This document shows, in pieces, positions 33,786-46,137 of a stretch of 64,000 nt of DNA. The number at the start of each line of letters is the position of its first letter. The first letter of the stretch is position 1. The notes under the pieces were generated by a model. It saw nothing but the letters and a program-made list of their open reading frames with translations, searched no databases and was not told the DNA's origin. Source of the stretch: Bromus sterilis (Eukaryota > Streptophyta > Magnoliopsida > Poales > Poaceae); assembly GCA_950022295.1 (NCBI GenBank), contig OX465595.1, forward strand, positions 434,924,270 to 434,988,269. The letters run 5' to 3'. A program made the translations under genes and the position numbers.

Positions 33786-36700
33786 GTCTCCCACTTGCAC
33801 TAGAGTACAAATAATCTAGTTGCATTTTCTCTGGATCATAACTCCTTATTTATCATGCTTGCCCGTGGAAGAGGTTGTATCAACGGTCTGGGTACCATTC
33901 AGAACCGTATGTCCTTTTGCAAATCATAATGTCACCTAATTTGACATTCCTTCATTATCCACTATAATGATGAGGTATATATATTTGGCGGTGAAGTGAG
34001 ACTTCGTTTGCTGTGTCATAGCAATGACATCCGGTGGGTCACGCGGAATTTCCCATAGTCATGCACACTTGAAACTCAGTCAATCAGAAGTCGAACTTCT
34101 TAAGCCATAATATAACTCCTGCTACTTCTAAAGCAGCCACATCAATGTAGATTCAATCCTTAGTGCATTGTATGCAACTTTGATGTCTAACCAAGTTTCT
34201 TTCAACTTAGGCATTCATTAGTATGATATCTCAATTTTCTAGGTTAGTGTCAAAACTTGAACCAGCATAACATTTATGGTCAAGTCCACTATCCTTTACA
34301 AATTTGAGATGTATCCTCAGTTCTCTTCAGACACTGAAGGATAAACTTAACTCTTTGTTCAATGATTTACTCATAAATAATATCACAACATGTTCTTACT
34401 ACTAAGAACTTGGGTCACATTACGTCGAGTACATAACTCTTGTTTTATATGAAAGAACCTATGACAAAGGCATAGAGGATCCAACACATCCGTTTCTTTC
34501 ATTAGCCATTAACCATTTGTTCTTGTACTGAGATTAACTCAACACTTCTCTTGGATATACAAGTAAGGACCACTTCTTGACTTGTCCCATTCTGAACTCC
34601 TTCAGAATCTTATCCAGGAAAGTATTACGACTCAATGTTATTAAACACATATCTATCTTAATAGATCTTCAATGCTTAATACTTATTCATCTTCATTTAT
34701 GAAAGATTCAAATAATCATTAACACCAACTGCACCATTCATAATATGTTATCCATATATGAGAATGTTATCATGCTCCCACTCAAATATGTCATGCACAT
34801 ATTAAGTTATAGGATAACACTCATATTGCTCCCACTCAAATATGTCGGCCACATATAAGACAAGGATAACATCCACATGGCTCCCACTTAGATATGTCAG
34901 ACACATATTAAGTTCAGGATACTAACCACATGGCTCCTACTCAAATATGTCATTTACATATAAGTCTAGGATAATACTCCCATAGCTCCCACTCAAAATA
35001 TGTCGTCTACATATTTAAGTTTCAGGAAACTATTCAGCTCCCACTCAGTTTCATGCAAATGCATGTTTCCTCGATATTTTGGTTAAGTCCAAAATCCTTT
35101 GATCATCCATCAAAATGAGAATTCAGTTTACGAGACACTAGTATCCATATGTTTTTCCAAAACCTTCTTGTTGTACCAATTACAACACTTCTTCAAATAC
35201 AGGATTTGAGGAAGTCACTGTATTGATAACAATCCTGGATCAATCGTAGTGAATATCCCTTTGACTCAAGCATTGCTACACATTGTAGTAAACCCATTGA
35301 ATTTGTCAGAAACAATCTTTGTGACAAACCAATCTTGACGTCCCTTTGATGTTCACATTTATTCCTCATAACTCTGAAGTTATTGTGAATATCAAGTAAC
35401 CTCCTTACTTGATAAGATTCAAGCAATCTTAAATGTAACTCAACATAGGATTTCATGACTCATAGTCATATCTCGTACTTAGGTCCACCATCGCTTCTTT
35501 GTAGTCCGTAGGAATGTCTTGTTCCATTAACATGACAAGTGAATCATGAATATCATTTTGCACCAGGGGCAAATATATATTCTTCAATCCTACCTTTCTC
35601 AGTAAAAGCTCCCATCAGAAGATCATGATCATTATCATTAGTTTCTCCTCTTATTGTAGAGCTTTGCTTCCAGAACATATTCCGTTGCACTACTCTGACA
35701 TTTGGAGGCAAGGTCAATTACCTTGGTTGAACTTTCACTTTTCTTCCATTACCACATTTATCAAGAACAATTCTTGACAAACACCAAACATAGCAATACA
35801 AGTTTTGCTCCTTTTGGTTCTAGTTGTGGAAGATGCATCCATAGTTGTCTAAGGATACACTTACAAAGATAATTTATCTTACATAAATCAAGCTTCCTAG
35901 AAACCACAACACACCATGACATATATAGTGTTGGTTTCCACGAACTCAGATGGTTCCCTATGCTGAAGTGAGTGTTTGCATATTAAATTAATAACTCTAA
36001 ACAATAATAACGTAACTTGGTAAGAGATAACTTAGACCATACACTTTTCGATAGAATATGATCACAATGTTCAGGCACGTCAATCATATTGAAGTGTCTC
36101 AAGACATTGCAATTTGTGGAACAACTTTCACACAAGTCTTTATGCTCAAGACTAACTCAAAACATTTTGTCACTTTGATCAAATCGTAGAGACTTGTCTT
36201 TCTTGTTAATTTAATATCCATCTGTACTCTGAAATCCCTTTTGATCATATAAAATTATTTCAGACTCATGTTTCATTAGTGAATACAAATATTCATCTAA
36301 GTCCACATACGAAGTTCACGAAATAATGAAATTCACCACATGCTGACATACGATACATCACAATGTATGATACTCAACAATCAGTACACAATCTGTTTTA
36401 CCAGAATGCGAGGTTTTAGTCATCTCACCTCAAGAGGCATGGTTTTCTTGTGTCAAGAGATCAAGTATCTTAAGACATCATCATACCATTCATGACTTAA
36501 ACTGTAGTGTCATTATTAAGCCTGGATATTTCTTGGCATTACAATATTTCTTATAAATGATCAAACAACTATCATCAATATAAGAATAACTCATTCATAA
36601 TCGTAATGTGACCATAAGAGATATCATTCATAAAAGGAGAACAACTGACTTGTTTCTCACTAATATGAATAATTGTCTTCGCGAGATGCAAGACACACTA

Positions 36701-38517
36701 ATAAAGTACTCATTCAAACGATCATAAAATTTATTCATATATTAATCAATTGATAGATGTAGAGGGAGAGTGTTGTCGACCATCAACTATCTTGATTGCC
36801 GTCAGCACACATTGTCACCTCATCCCTTCCAAGCCACTCTCAAGCAGTAAGTTCAAGCATCGAATACTTAATCAACCGCAATTAGTGTTTCGTGGGAAAG
36901 ACATTTATAACTCGTATATCAAATATACCTTCTCCGTCAATGACCATTCCTGCATTGGTTCTACTCTTAATGTTCTTAACTTTAACCATGATCTCATGAC
37001 AGGTGAACGATTCTCCTTCATGACATAGTGCAGACATGGTCTTTGTAACTGGGAGGAAGCGGATGTAACTCCCCAGTTATCGCAAAGTAACCAGTCATTC
37101 AGTAGTCCAAGTTATACACAAGGTGTTCCATGTATCTTATACATTTTCCAAGTGCCTTTCTCAGCAGGTTGTTCCTTCCACCATAGTTGAAAGAAACCCC
37201 GTCCATATACTCATATTCCATTACTCTGATTTGTGACCAAGTGCTTTCAAGTTCACCTAGCACGTCATACGTGTTGGTTAACATGCATTCACAATTCAGA
37301 TTCCATAGAATGAATTATGGTGTATTGGACAGTCATTCATAAGTGACGGTGAGTGCGATACTCATCATCATCTTCCTTGATTACGGAGTTGTCAGGTGTA
37401 TCTCCTAGCAGTTCTTCGTATTATGTTTAGCAAGTCATTACTAATGAGTATGTTTCTAATGGTGTTGGTACATATCAATGAAGTAAGACCCATTTACCTT
37501 TAAGTTCTATCATACTAAAATAGCCATAGTTCTAAACATTGGTATGACGTTATCTACAATGATATTTGCTAAGACATGAAGATTAAGTTCATAATATGGA
37601 GTTCATGTTTCAAAAACAATTCTGGAACTCCCACTCAGGAAAACATCCCTCATAGTTTGTTCTAAGTGATTACACGATCCTTGAACACCATACCTCCCCC
37701 GATCGTCATGGCCATCAGTATGTTGTTCAAGGTAGGTCATCATGCCAATCACATCATCCATGTGACTCATGCTCGACCTTTCGGTCTCTTGTGTCCCGAG
37801 GCCATATCATATACATATGCCAGGCTCGCCACCACACCCTATGTGATTTGTTGCTGTGTCATGCAAGGCCATATCATATACATATGCCAGGCTTGCTACA
37901 CCCACCTCATGTGAACGAAAAAATGTTTAACACACGTGTGACACGTGGTGCCTCCATAATGTAGAACTTTCCAGGTGGTGCTCACTAGGGTAAGGACACT
38001 ATGTTGGTTTTAGTGAGGGATCATCCTATTATGCTACCGTCGTATATCTAACATATTAGCAAAACAGGATGCAACATAAATCATACATGCTATGATTCCC
38101 CCCGAAATGCAAATTAAAGTTGAAAACGCCTTTCTACTTTATCTTTTGCAAGTTTTACGTGGCTGCTAGGGGTTTCGAGAAAAGAACCGTTTCTATCCTA
38201 CGAAAACAAGCCACAACACCAATCCACAATTGTCTCTATTACACCCCTGTTGGGGCCCTCCGTTGCAAACATCTTCGCATCGCTAATGCAGAGAGACAGA
38301 CACACCCCCAGCCACTTTATATGGTACAAGCCATATGTCAAGCGTGGAACCAGTCTCGCGTAAACGCGTAAGGTCGGTCGGGGGCCGCTTCATCAAACAT
38401 TGCCGCAACGCTAAATGAGTACACGTGAGAGGGTAACAATTGGAGAATTGATGCCCACATACTAGATGTGTTCTATCCGTACAATACATCTACGCATAGC
38501 CTTGCTCATGATACCAC
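33786..38517 (-). pseudogene. Copia B internal region, decayed gag-pol
   Basis: Near-identical to 22526-27257, with the same RT/RNase H fragments (about 34092-34149 and 34570-34622) and the same interruptions. Only a few substitutions separate it from the Copia A interior, for example near 33851-33871, 34628 and 37453. No intact frame is present. Confidence 0.75.
34775..35050 (-). repeat. Tandem array of about 53-bp units in Copia B
   Basis: Duplicate of the array at 23515-23790, with the same spacing and purine-tract-like AGTGGGAG cores. Confidence 0.83.
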
Positions 38518-40300
38518 TGGTGGGGTTCGGGGCAGAAAACACAAATTTTTCATAACCTACGAGACCCATACCCAAGACCTATGCTATGTTGATGCAAGTA
38601 ACAGACAGAAATAGATCACATACCAGTATGTAGTCCGTTAAGCGGGAAACGTTCCCGCATGAACGTGGTTGGTGTAGTCGTACCGGCAATCCCCGATGCC
38701 GCGCAGATCCACGATGACTCCTGTAGCCACCCGATCCTTGTGGACCGATGACGGGATTACGTCCCCGTCGGAACGTTGCTGATGAAGACCTCGCGATATG
38801 ACCACTACGATGAAGTAGCACCACAAGTGTAGTGCCTCGCGGGATTATACACATACAGTATACCCGACGTCCCTCCGGGCTCCGAACCAGTAGAGCAGCG
38901 GAAAGAAGATGGATTAGGATCCCGATTCCAGCAGCACGACGGCGTGCGTATAGTGGAGAAATCCCCAACCAAGTGTAGACTCCAAACAAGGGGAGTCCAC
39001 TCGAGGAAGGAGAAAGGAGGGAGAGAGAGATGAGAACTTGTCTCAAAAAATTGATGATTAAAAGGGCACCTCTACCCCTCCTTATATAGGCCAAGGAGGG
39101 GTGCCACCCCCCCCTCCACTTCCGGGGTGGGACTAATCCCAAGGGGAGGGGGTGCGCCATGAATAAAGGGGGTGGGCCCCTCTATGGCGCCATGGCCCAT
39201 GGGGGAGGACTCCCTCTCCCCCTAATGGGCCCTATGAGGCCCATATGCCTTTTAATTCATTTTTAATTGTATTTAAATATATTTTAATATTTAATTCAGA
39301 TAATTAAATAATAAAACATATATTAAACATTATTAAATATATTTTGAACCTTTCAAAATACGCGGAACAACTTCCGGCCTTCATCGGAACAATTCCGGTG
39401 TTCTCTCCAATTTCTCCGGTGATCCCAAATCAATCCTTACTGCGTCGAGTACCCTTAAGTGTAACACCCTACGATCCGGGAAACAGCAGACATGATCGAG
39501 ACAATTCTCATTGATCAATGACTAATCAATTGGACCTGGTTACAATCCTTGATAGCCCCTCCGCTTCCATCGAATGAACTTCAATCGTTGTTGGATTCGT
39601 TAACCGTGTGCCTGTTCCCTTTGTCCTATGGTACTTTGCTTGTCCGAGGTTTGATCATCGGTATCCAATATACCTAGTTCGTCCTTGTTCTCAACAAACA
39701 AGTTTACTCGTTCCCGTGATATTACAACTCCGTGATCTAGTCACACGTTTGCAAACTTTATGATGCAATATCACCGAGTGGGCCCAGAGTACCTATCCGT
39801 CACACGGATGGACAAATCCCGCTTTGATCTATTTGCATACTCATCAACCATCTATTTCGGAATACCCAAAGTGCACCGTTATGGCCAGCATATTTCAGTC
39901 AGGCGATGGGATACAAATCAAAGTCTCCTCATAGATGACAATTACGTATGATCATTACGGTCAAAGGATATGGTCACTACGTCATAGTTATCGCAATGTC
40001 GAACTATGTGACTTGATCACATCGCAACACTTCTGGTGGGTGTATGTCCATCATATCGTTATCCAATGATACGACTCCATTGTCAACAGACGCCATTGTG
40101 TCATGATCAGGAAACCTTGATCATCAATCGCCCAATGGACTAGTATACTAGGGATAACTAGGGACCTGGTTGTTTTTATACCACACCTTTATTAATGTTT
40201 CCGCTTAATACAGTTCTAGCACGGTATCAAACGTATTATGAACTAATGGAATATGCTCGATAAAACATATTTTATTTGCCTCTAGGGCACATTCCCAACA
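38518..40300 (-). mobile_element. Copia B 5' LTR
   Basis: Counterpart of 27258-29040. It has private changes near its outer end (TTGTTTTTATACC and CCTTTATT) that are absent from the 8463-8716 patch, so this copy is not the donor of that patch. Confidence 0.86.
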
Positions 40301-42898
40301 TGACCATCGGTTACCGCCAGGTCTCTCCACCGTTCAAGAGGTGACAGCGAGGATGTTCACCACGACACTTCGCTCACAACCGGTCTATTCCAGGAGTCGA
40401 CTATCTGAGATTTCCTCCGCTCGAGAGCCCGGCCGGATCAACGAAACGGACTCAAACAATGTAAGTGACCGAGACGCCACCTCTGGCAGATGGTTTTCCT
40501 GCCTCACAAGTGCACCCACATATCTATATGATGCAAACATTCCTTCATTCTTTTTCTATGCAGATGCCAAATGGAAAGCCCGAACTAATGTGACTCCTGG
40601 ACGTTGACACGGATCAAGGTACTAGGCCGAGAGGGGTTAGTGAGCCCAATGTGTGGTTGTACTCTTTGTCTTGGATTACCATACAAGAACTCGGTGCTTA
40701 AGGCGGTGTTCAACGAGACAACCCACTGTGTACTCCTACACAGCCTCTCATCGTTCACCTTGTATTAGGGTGGATTCACCAACACAGTTTCACTCTCATC
40801 AACACCATGTTCACTATCATCCCGACTCACATCAAAAGCAACCTCACTGTAACACTAAGCATGCAATAAGCTGTAACAGTTGCAGGGGGCACATGATATC
40901 AATCAACTCCTATGTCAGCTAGGATTGTGGTTTGCTTACTACTGTGACAAGATGATAGGTCATGCATCGGATATGGGTTCAACTATGCGGTAGAATCGAT
41001 ACAAGATGATCTCCTAAACATGCATAAGCGAGACTGAGAGGGAATTGGGATTTTATAGACATGATCAATGGGGTTTGCTTACCTTGCTGACGAGGTTCGG
41101 TACGGTGTCTTCAACGAAGGGGGTGGCCTCCGGTTCTAGTTGCACGTCTATCGAGCAAACAATCAAACAAGGAATAAATATAATTGCGATGCTCAAGCAC
41201 ATGATAAGTTGTGATAACATGATGTACATGGTACTGATGTGTTGACAATTCCATTTAATTGAAGTGTATTGCAAAAGAATTGCAAATTCAAACTTCAAAG
41301 TTGAATTCAAATTAAGCCATATGCACATTTGCTACTGTTGCCCCATTTTAAAATGGTCAAACATAAAAAAAATTTGCATATTCTTAATCCTTGTATTTTT
41401 CTGATAATTTTTCATATATTATTTGTCCAATTTGGAGTTCATATGAATTATTGAAGTTTTGGGTATTTTCTGGAATTTCTGTAATTTCTATAAATGTTTT
41501 TCTAATTACTGCGTCAGCATGACGCATGGCTGACGTCATGGGGGCTCTGACGGGTGGGGTCACTCTGTCAGTGGGAGAGGGGCTAATCCCTCTCTGTTTA
41601 ATTAACAGAGGGGTTTAGGGGGCCAGGGGGCCCACCTTTCATGGACTCGGGGGGATTAGCAAGGTGCTTAAGCTAATCGGCCGGCGGCTAACCGCCGGTG
41701 ACCATGGGTCACGGCGGCGCCTCGCCGGACTTGGGTTTCCGGCCACGGGAGAGAAGGGGGAGAGAACCAGGGGGTGCCTCTCGCTCTTCCGCATCGAGGG
41801 GTGCCAGTGGGGTGTCCCGGGGAGGTCCTGGAGCACGACGGCGTCGAGGTCCGCGGCGGCCGTGTTCTGTCCGCGGCGAAGACCGGCGACGAGGGGCCGG
41901 GGAGGAGCGCTGCTAGGGGGAAAACTCGTGAAGCTCACCAGAGCTTGATGGCGAGCACGGGGAGGCCGGAGGGGGCCCGGCGATGACGAATTGGTCGCCG
42001 GAAGCTTGCTGCGGCCGGCGACGAAGAACTTGAAGCCCGCGTCACTTTCGCTCGTTCTCGCCTCAAATTGATGCGTCGGCTTGGCGTAGTCGTCGCCGGG
42101 GATCCTCGTGGACAATTTGGCTCGCCGGGAGGAGCTCGGTGGCCGCGCGGAGTCGTCGCTGTGCTCCGGCGGTCCTCGGTTAGGGATGCGGGTTCACGCG
42201 AGGGAGGCGATGAAGAGAGCCAGAGAGAGGGGAAGAATCAGGGGGTGCACGGGGTCTCCACGGTGAGGAGATGAGGAAGAGGAGCGCCTAGACGGCTCGG
42301 CAGCCGCGGCATGCTCGCCACGGCGGCGAGCTGCCTGCTCTGGCGTCGGCGGGGAAGACGACAAGGGGGGAGGCCAGTGGGTTGGGCCGGCTGGGGGCTT
42401 TAGCTGGGCCAGAATGGCCAGGGGGGTCTTTTCCTGTTTTTGTTTCTGTTTTTCCTTTTCTGCCTTTTGTTTTCCTCTGGTAAAAATACCAAAACTTTTT
42501 ATAAAAATGCCCAACTAATTTTATAAATACTAGGTGACCAGTAGCTAGTCACTTTTAGGATTTGGACATTTTTGAAATTCAATATATTTTGAATTTCAAA
42601 TCAATATATTTTGAATTTCAATTCAAATAGGGTCAAATTTAATTTCCAGGGCACCTTTTGAATTTTTGAATATTTCATGGGCATGGGAATGAACCCAAAC
42701 CACTTTTAAAATGATCACCATCATTTATAGGAATTTTCCTAATATTCAAATGATTTTTGGAAAAAGATTTTTTATCTGGCCATTTATTTAAATTCTCAGG
42801 GCTTTTCTTTTCCCCAATTTTGATTTTCTTTTGAATTTTTCTTCATGATGCAAAGGGATCAAACAACCCTAGCACTTACCCTAGTTGGGGTTCTGACA
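40301..42898 (-). mobile_element. G2 3' LTR, third segment (inner end)
   Basis: It begins TGACCATCGG and ends GGGTTCTGACA, the minus-strand LTR start. It is followed by the purine tract. Its GC-rich middle (about 41670-42420) differs from those of G1, G3 and G4. Short frames there are not called. With 6547-7121 and 31412-32015 it forms a 3.8-kb LTR. Confidence 0.87.
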
Positions 42899-45774
42899 AC
42901 TCGCCCCCACTCAAAAGAATCTCGTCCCGAGATTCAGAAGTCGTCGGGAGGAAGGAGGGGTACTCGGCACGGAGGCGGTCTTCTCTTTCCCAGGTTGCTT
43001 CTTTCTCGGAGTGATGTGACCATTGAACTTTGAGAAACTTGATCTTCTGACGACGAGTGACACGCTCTGCTGAATCAAGAATACGAACAGCGTACTCTCG
43101 ATAAGAAAGGTCATCTTGGATATCAAGCGTTTCATGGTCGACTTCGCGGATGGGGTCCTTGAAGCAACGCCTGAGTTGTGACACATGGAATACATCATGT
43201 ACTCGGGAAAGGTGAGGGGGTAGTTCAAGTTGGTAGGCAACTTCTCCACGTTTAGAGAGAATACGGAAAGGTCCGATGTAACGTGGGGTCAACTTGCCTT
43301 TGATACCGAATCTTTGGGTTCCTTCAGAGGAGTAACCCGAAGGTAAGCCTTCTCATCCAGATTGTAGCTTTCTTGCCTATGATGACGATCATAGTAGCTT
43401 TTCTGACGAGACTGAGCGGCTTTCAATCGATCACGAACAATGCGAACTTGCTCTTCTGCTTCCTTGATCATATCCGGTCCAAAGAATTGTCTTTCACCGG
43501 TTTCTGACCAGTTCAAGGGTGTTCGACATCGTCGTCCATATAGGAATTCAAAAGGAGCCATGTTCAGACTAGATTGAAAACTATTGTTATAAGAAAATTC
43601 GGCAAATGGAAGAGATTTCTCCCAATTCTTTCCGAATGAGATAACACAAGCTCTGAGCATGTCTTCCAAGATTTGATTAACCCTTTCAACTTGACCGCTA
43701 GACTGAGGATGGAAAGTTGTACTAAAGGATAGATGAGTTCCCATAGCATTCTAAAAGCTTCCCCAGAATCTAGAGGTGAAAAGGCTACCTCGATCAGAAT
43801 TGATTACCAAAGGAACACCGTGAAGAGACACAATTCTAGAGACGTACAAGTCCGCCAACTGACTAGCAGTTATAGACTCGCGAACGGGAAGGAAGTGAGC
43901 AACTTTGGAAAGTCGGTCAATGACCACGAAGATGGCATCATTTCCTTTCTGGGTTTTTGGAAAGCCGGTGATGAAGTCCATACCGACTTTGTCCCATTTC
44001 CACTCGGGAATAGGCAAAGGTTGAAGTGTGCCAGCAGGTCTTTGGTGTTCTACCTTGATGCGACGACAAACATCACATTCAGCAACAAATCGAGCAATGT
44101 CTCTCTTCATCCTGGTCCACCAAAATCTCTGGCGTAGATCTCGGTTCATTTTTGTGCTACCGGGATGAATCGAGAGGGGTGTGTCATAGGCTTCTTTGAG
44201 GTTGAGTTGCCTTAGATCCCTATTCTTAGGTACTACCAAACGATTTTCAAAGAATACCGTTCCTTTACTATCTCTGGAGAAACATTTAGCAACTCCGCTA
44301 GCAATGTTCTCCTTGATCCGGCGAACACCGCGTGCACGCCTTTGGGAAACTACGATTTGATCCTCAAGGGTTGGTTTCGCCACCAAGTTGAAAAGAGATC
44401 CACGAGGAACAATCTCGAGATTGAGCTTTCGAAATTCCTCATGAAGAAGTGGTTGATACTGTTGTAACATGAGGTTGTTACAATACGACTTACGACTTAG
44501 TGCATCAGCCATGACATTGGCTTTGCCTGGGGTGTAAGAAATTCCTAAGTCATAATCTTTTATCAACTCTATCCAGCGTCTTTGCCTGAGATTTAGATCT
44601 GGCTGGGTGAATATGTATTTGAGGCTTTGGTGATCAGAATAGATCTCACAACGATTACCAAGGAGGTAATATCGCCAAGTCTTCAGGGCATGAACTACGG
44701 CAGCGAGTTCAAGGTCATGGGTAGGATAGTTCTCTTCATGTGGCCGCAACTGGCGTGAAGCATAAGCTACCACATGCCTATCTTGCATAACTATGCATCC
44801 TAACCCTTGCCGTGATGCATCACAATAGATCTCGAAATCCCTTTTGGTTTCTGGAGGTGCAAGTACGGGTGCAGAAGTCAATCTTCTTTTTAGCTCTTGA
44901 AAGCTTTCCTCGCACTTGGGAGTCAATTGGAATTTCTTATCTTTCTTGAGGAGTTCAGTAAGAGGCTTTGCAACTTTAGAAAAGTTCTCGACGAAGCGGC
45001 GGCAATAGTTTGCTAAGCCAAGAAAACTCCTCACTTGCTTAACCGATTCAGGTGGAGTCCAGTCAAGGACGGCCTGAACTCTCTCGGGATTCACAGCAAT
45101 GCCTTTTGCAGAAATCACGTGGCCTAAGTAGGTCACTTCTGGTAGCCAAAATTCACACTTGGAGAACTTGGCATAAAGGCGATGCTCTCTAAGTTTCATC
45201 AATACCAACCTAAGATGTTCTGCGTGCTCTTCTTCGTTCTTCGAGTAGATGAGAATGTCATCAAGATAAACTACAACAAATTTATCTAGGTACTCCATGA
45301 AGATCGAATTCATCAAGTGCGAGAATGTGGCGGGGGCATTGGTTAAACCAAAGGACATGACGGTATACTCGTAAAGACCATAACGAGTAGTGAAAGCCGT
45401 TTTTTGAATGTCCTCGTTTCCGATTTTGATTTGATGATAACCTAATCTCAAATCCATCTTGGAGAAGACAGAGGATCCTGCAAGTTGATCATAAATATCA
45501 TTGATCCTGGGCAGTGGGTACTTGTTCTTTATCGTCGCTAGATTTGGCGGGTGATAGTCTACGCACATCCTTTCTGTTCCATCTTTCTTCGTTACGAACA
45601 GAACGGGGCAACCTCATGGCGATGAGCTAGGGCGGATGAAGCCTTTTGCCAACGAAGCATCAAGTTGGGTTTTTAGCTCAGCTAACTCATGTGGGGCCAT
45701 TCTATATGGTCGTCTGGAAATTGGGGCTGTGCCTGGTATAAGATCCACTATGAATTCTACACACCTGTCGGGTG
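42876..45774 (-). pseudogene. G2 pol remnant (RT, RNase H, integrase, chromodomain)
   Basis: Minus-strand coding begins at the protease-RT linker (PDRCVEFIVDLIPGTAP) and continues through RT (VVVYLDDILIYSK), RNase H (FEIYCDASRQGLG), the integrase zinc finger and core, GPF module (TPRYIGPFRI) and chromodomain (FLKVQWSHHSEKEATWE). Damage seen: a Trp-to-stop change near 45617 upstream of RT, a CAG-to-TAG stop near 43751 inside the integrase, and one missing G near 43320 that shifts the frame before the GPF module. The final codons run through the purine tract and use a stop inside the LTR (about 42876). gag, ORF1 and protease are absent. Confidence 0.9.
42899..42912 (-). other. Polypurine tract of G2
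   Basis: The minus strand reads GAGTGGGGGCGAGT, next to the LTR start TGTCAGAACC. It is identical to the G1 tract. Confidence 0.88.
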
Positions 45775-46044
45775 ACTAGGTTTAAGGGGTTGGATCTCTG
45801 GATAGCATTCTAGAGGATGACCAAGGTTTACTAGGGGCTACAACACATATGTCAGAGTAGCAAAGTACTCCAACACGATGGTTAGTGTGGTTCTTCGTGC
45901 TAGAAGACATCTAAAGTGGGAGGAAGAACTGCAATTGAATCACTAAAGGTTTCTAGAACAAAACCTACAACAAACTCTAGAGAACTGTCGGGAATGCCAC
46001 CTAACAAATCTTCTCGAAAGACAACCGAAATAGGGAGAAGGATT
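45775..46044 (-). other. Unidentified segment replacing G2 ORF1, gag and protease
   Basis: This 270-bp stretch does not match the same place in G1, G3 or G4. Its minus-strand right half is open for 46 codons (including SVVFREDLLGGIPDSS) and ends in a stop near 45908. The wording loosely resembles the linker before RT in other Gypsy polyproteins (PDVFREDLPG...PPD). It could be filler from a different Gypsy family. Confidence 0.4.
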
Positions 46045-46137
46045 TTGCAAAGGCATCAGATTATGAAGAAACCTGGAATGACTCGGAAAGCATAACGGCT
46101 GTAATTGCAAGAGAAATGAAAATTCTCACAACATAAC
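46045..46137 (-). mobile_element. G2 leader remnant
   Basis: The reverse complement of this stretch matches the G1 leader at about 11305-11400 (TTACAGCCGTTATGCT, then GAGTCATTCCAGGTTT). It is cut at 46137 by G3. The rest of the leader and the G2 5' LTR should lie right of the window. ATAAC at 46133-46137 is the predicted target duplication of G3. Confidence 0.8.

Larger units (their letters stand above)
32016..40300 (-). mobile_element. Copia B: duplicate of Copia A in its original G2 context
   Basis: Its length (8,285 bp) and organisation equal Copia A: LTRs at 32016-33785 and 38518-40300, decayed interior at 33786-38517, TATA boxes at 32579 and 39082, purine tract at 33786, repeat array at 34775-35050 and PBS at 38504-38516. 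Unlike Copia A, its right flank continues into an intact G2 LTR and internal domain, so this is the original locus. The interior has the same pol lesions and no other gene was found. Confidence 0.86.
29131..40390 (+). repeat. Tandem duplication, unit 2 (11,260 bp)
   Basis: Unit 2 holds the G1 LTR end (29131-31406), target duplication, G2 LTR (31407-32015), Copia B (32016-40300) and G2 LTR (40301-40390). Differences from unit 1 are scattered substitutions, and the Copia elements have equal length, so the duplication is recent relative to the Copia insertion. Confidence 0.88.

Noticed and set aside
18780..40390. Assembly artefact explaining the near-identical 11-kb units
   Set aside because: The units differ by scattered substitutions, a 909-bp deletion and distinct right-hand flanks, and the junction is found again at 8713. 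Long-read confirmation is still desirable.
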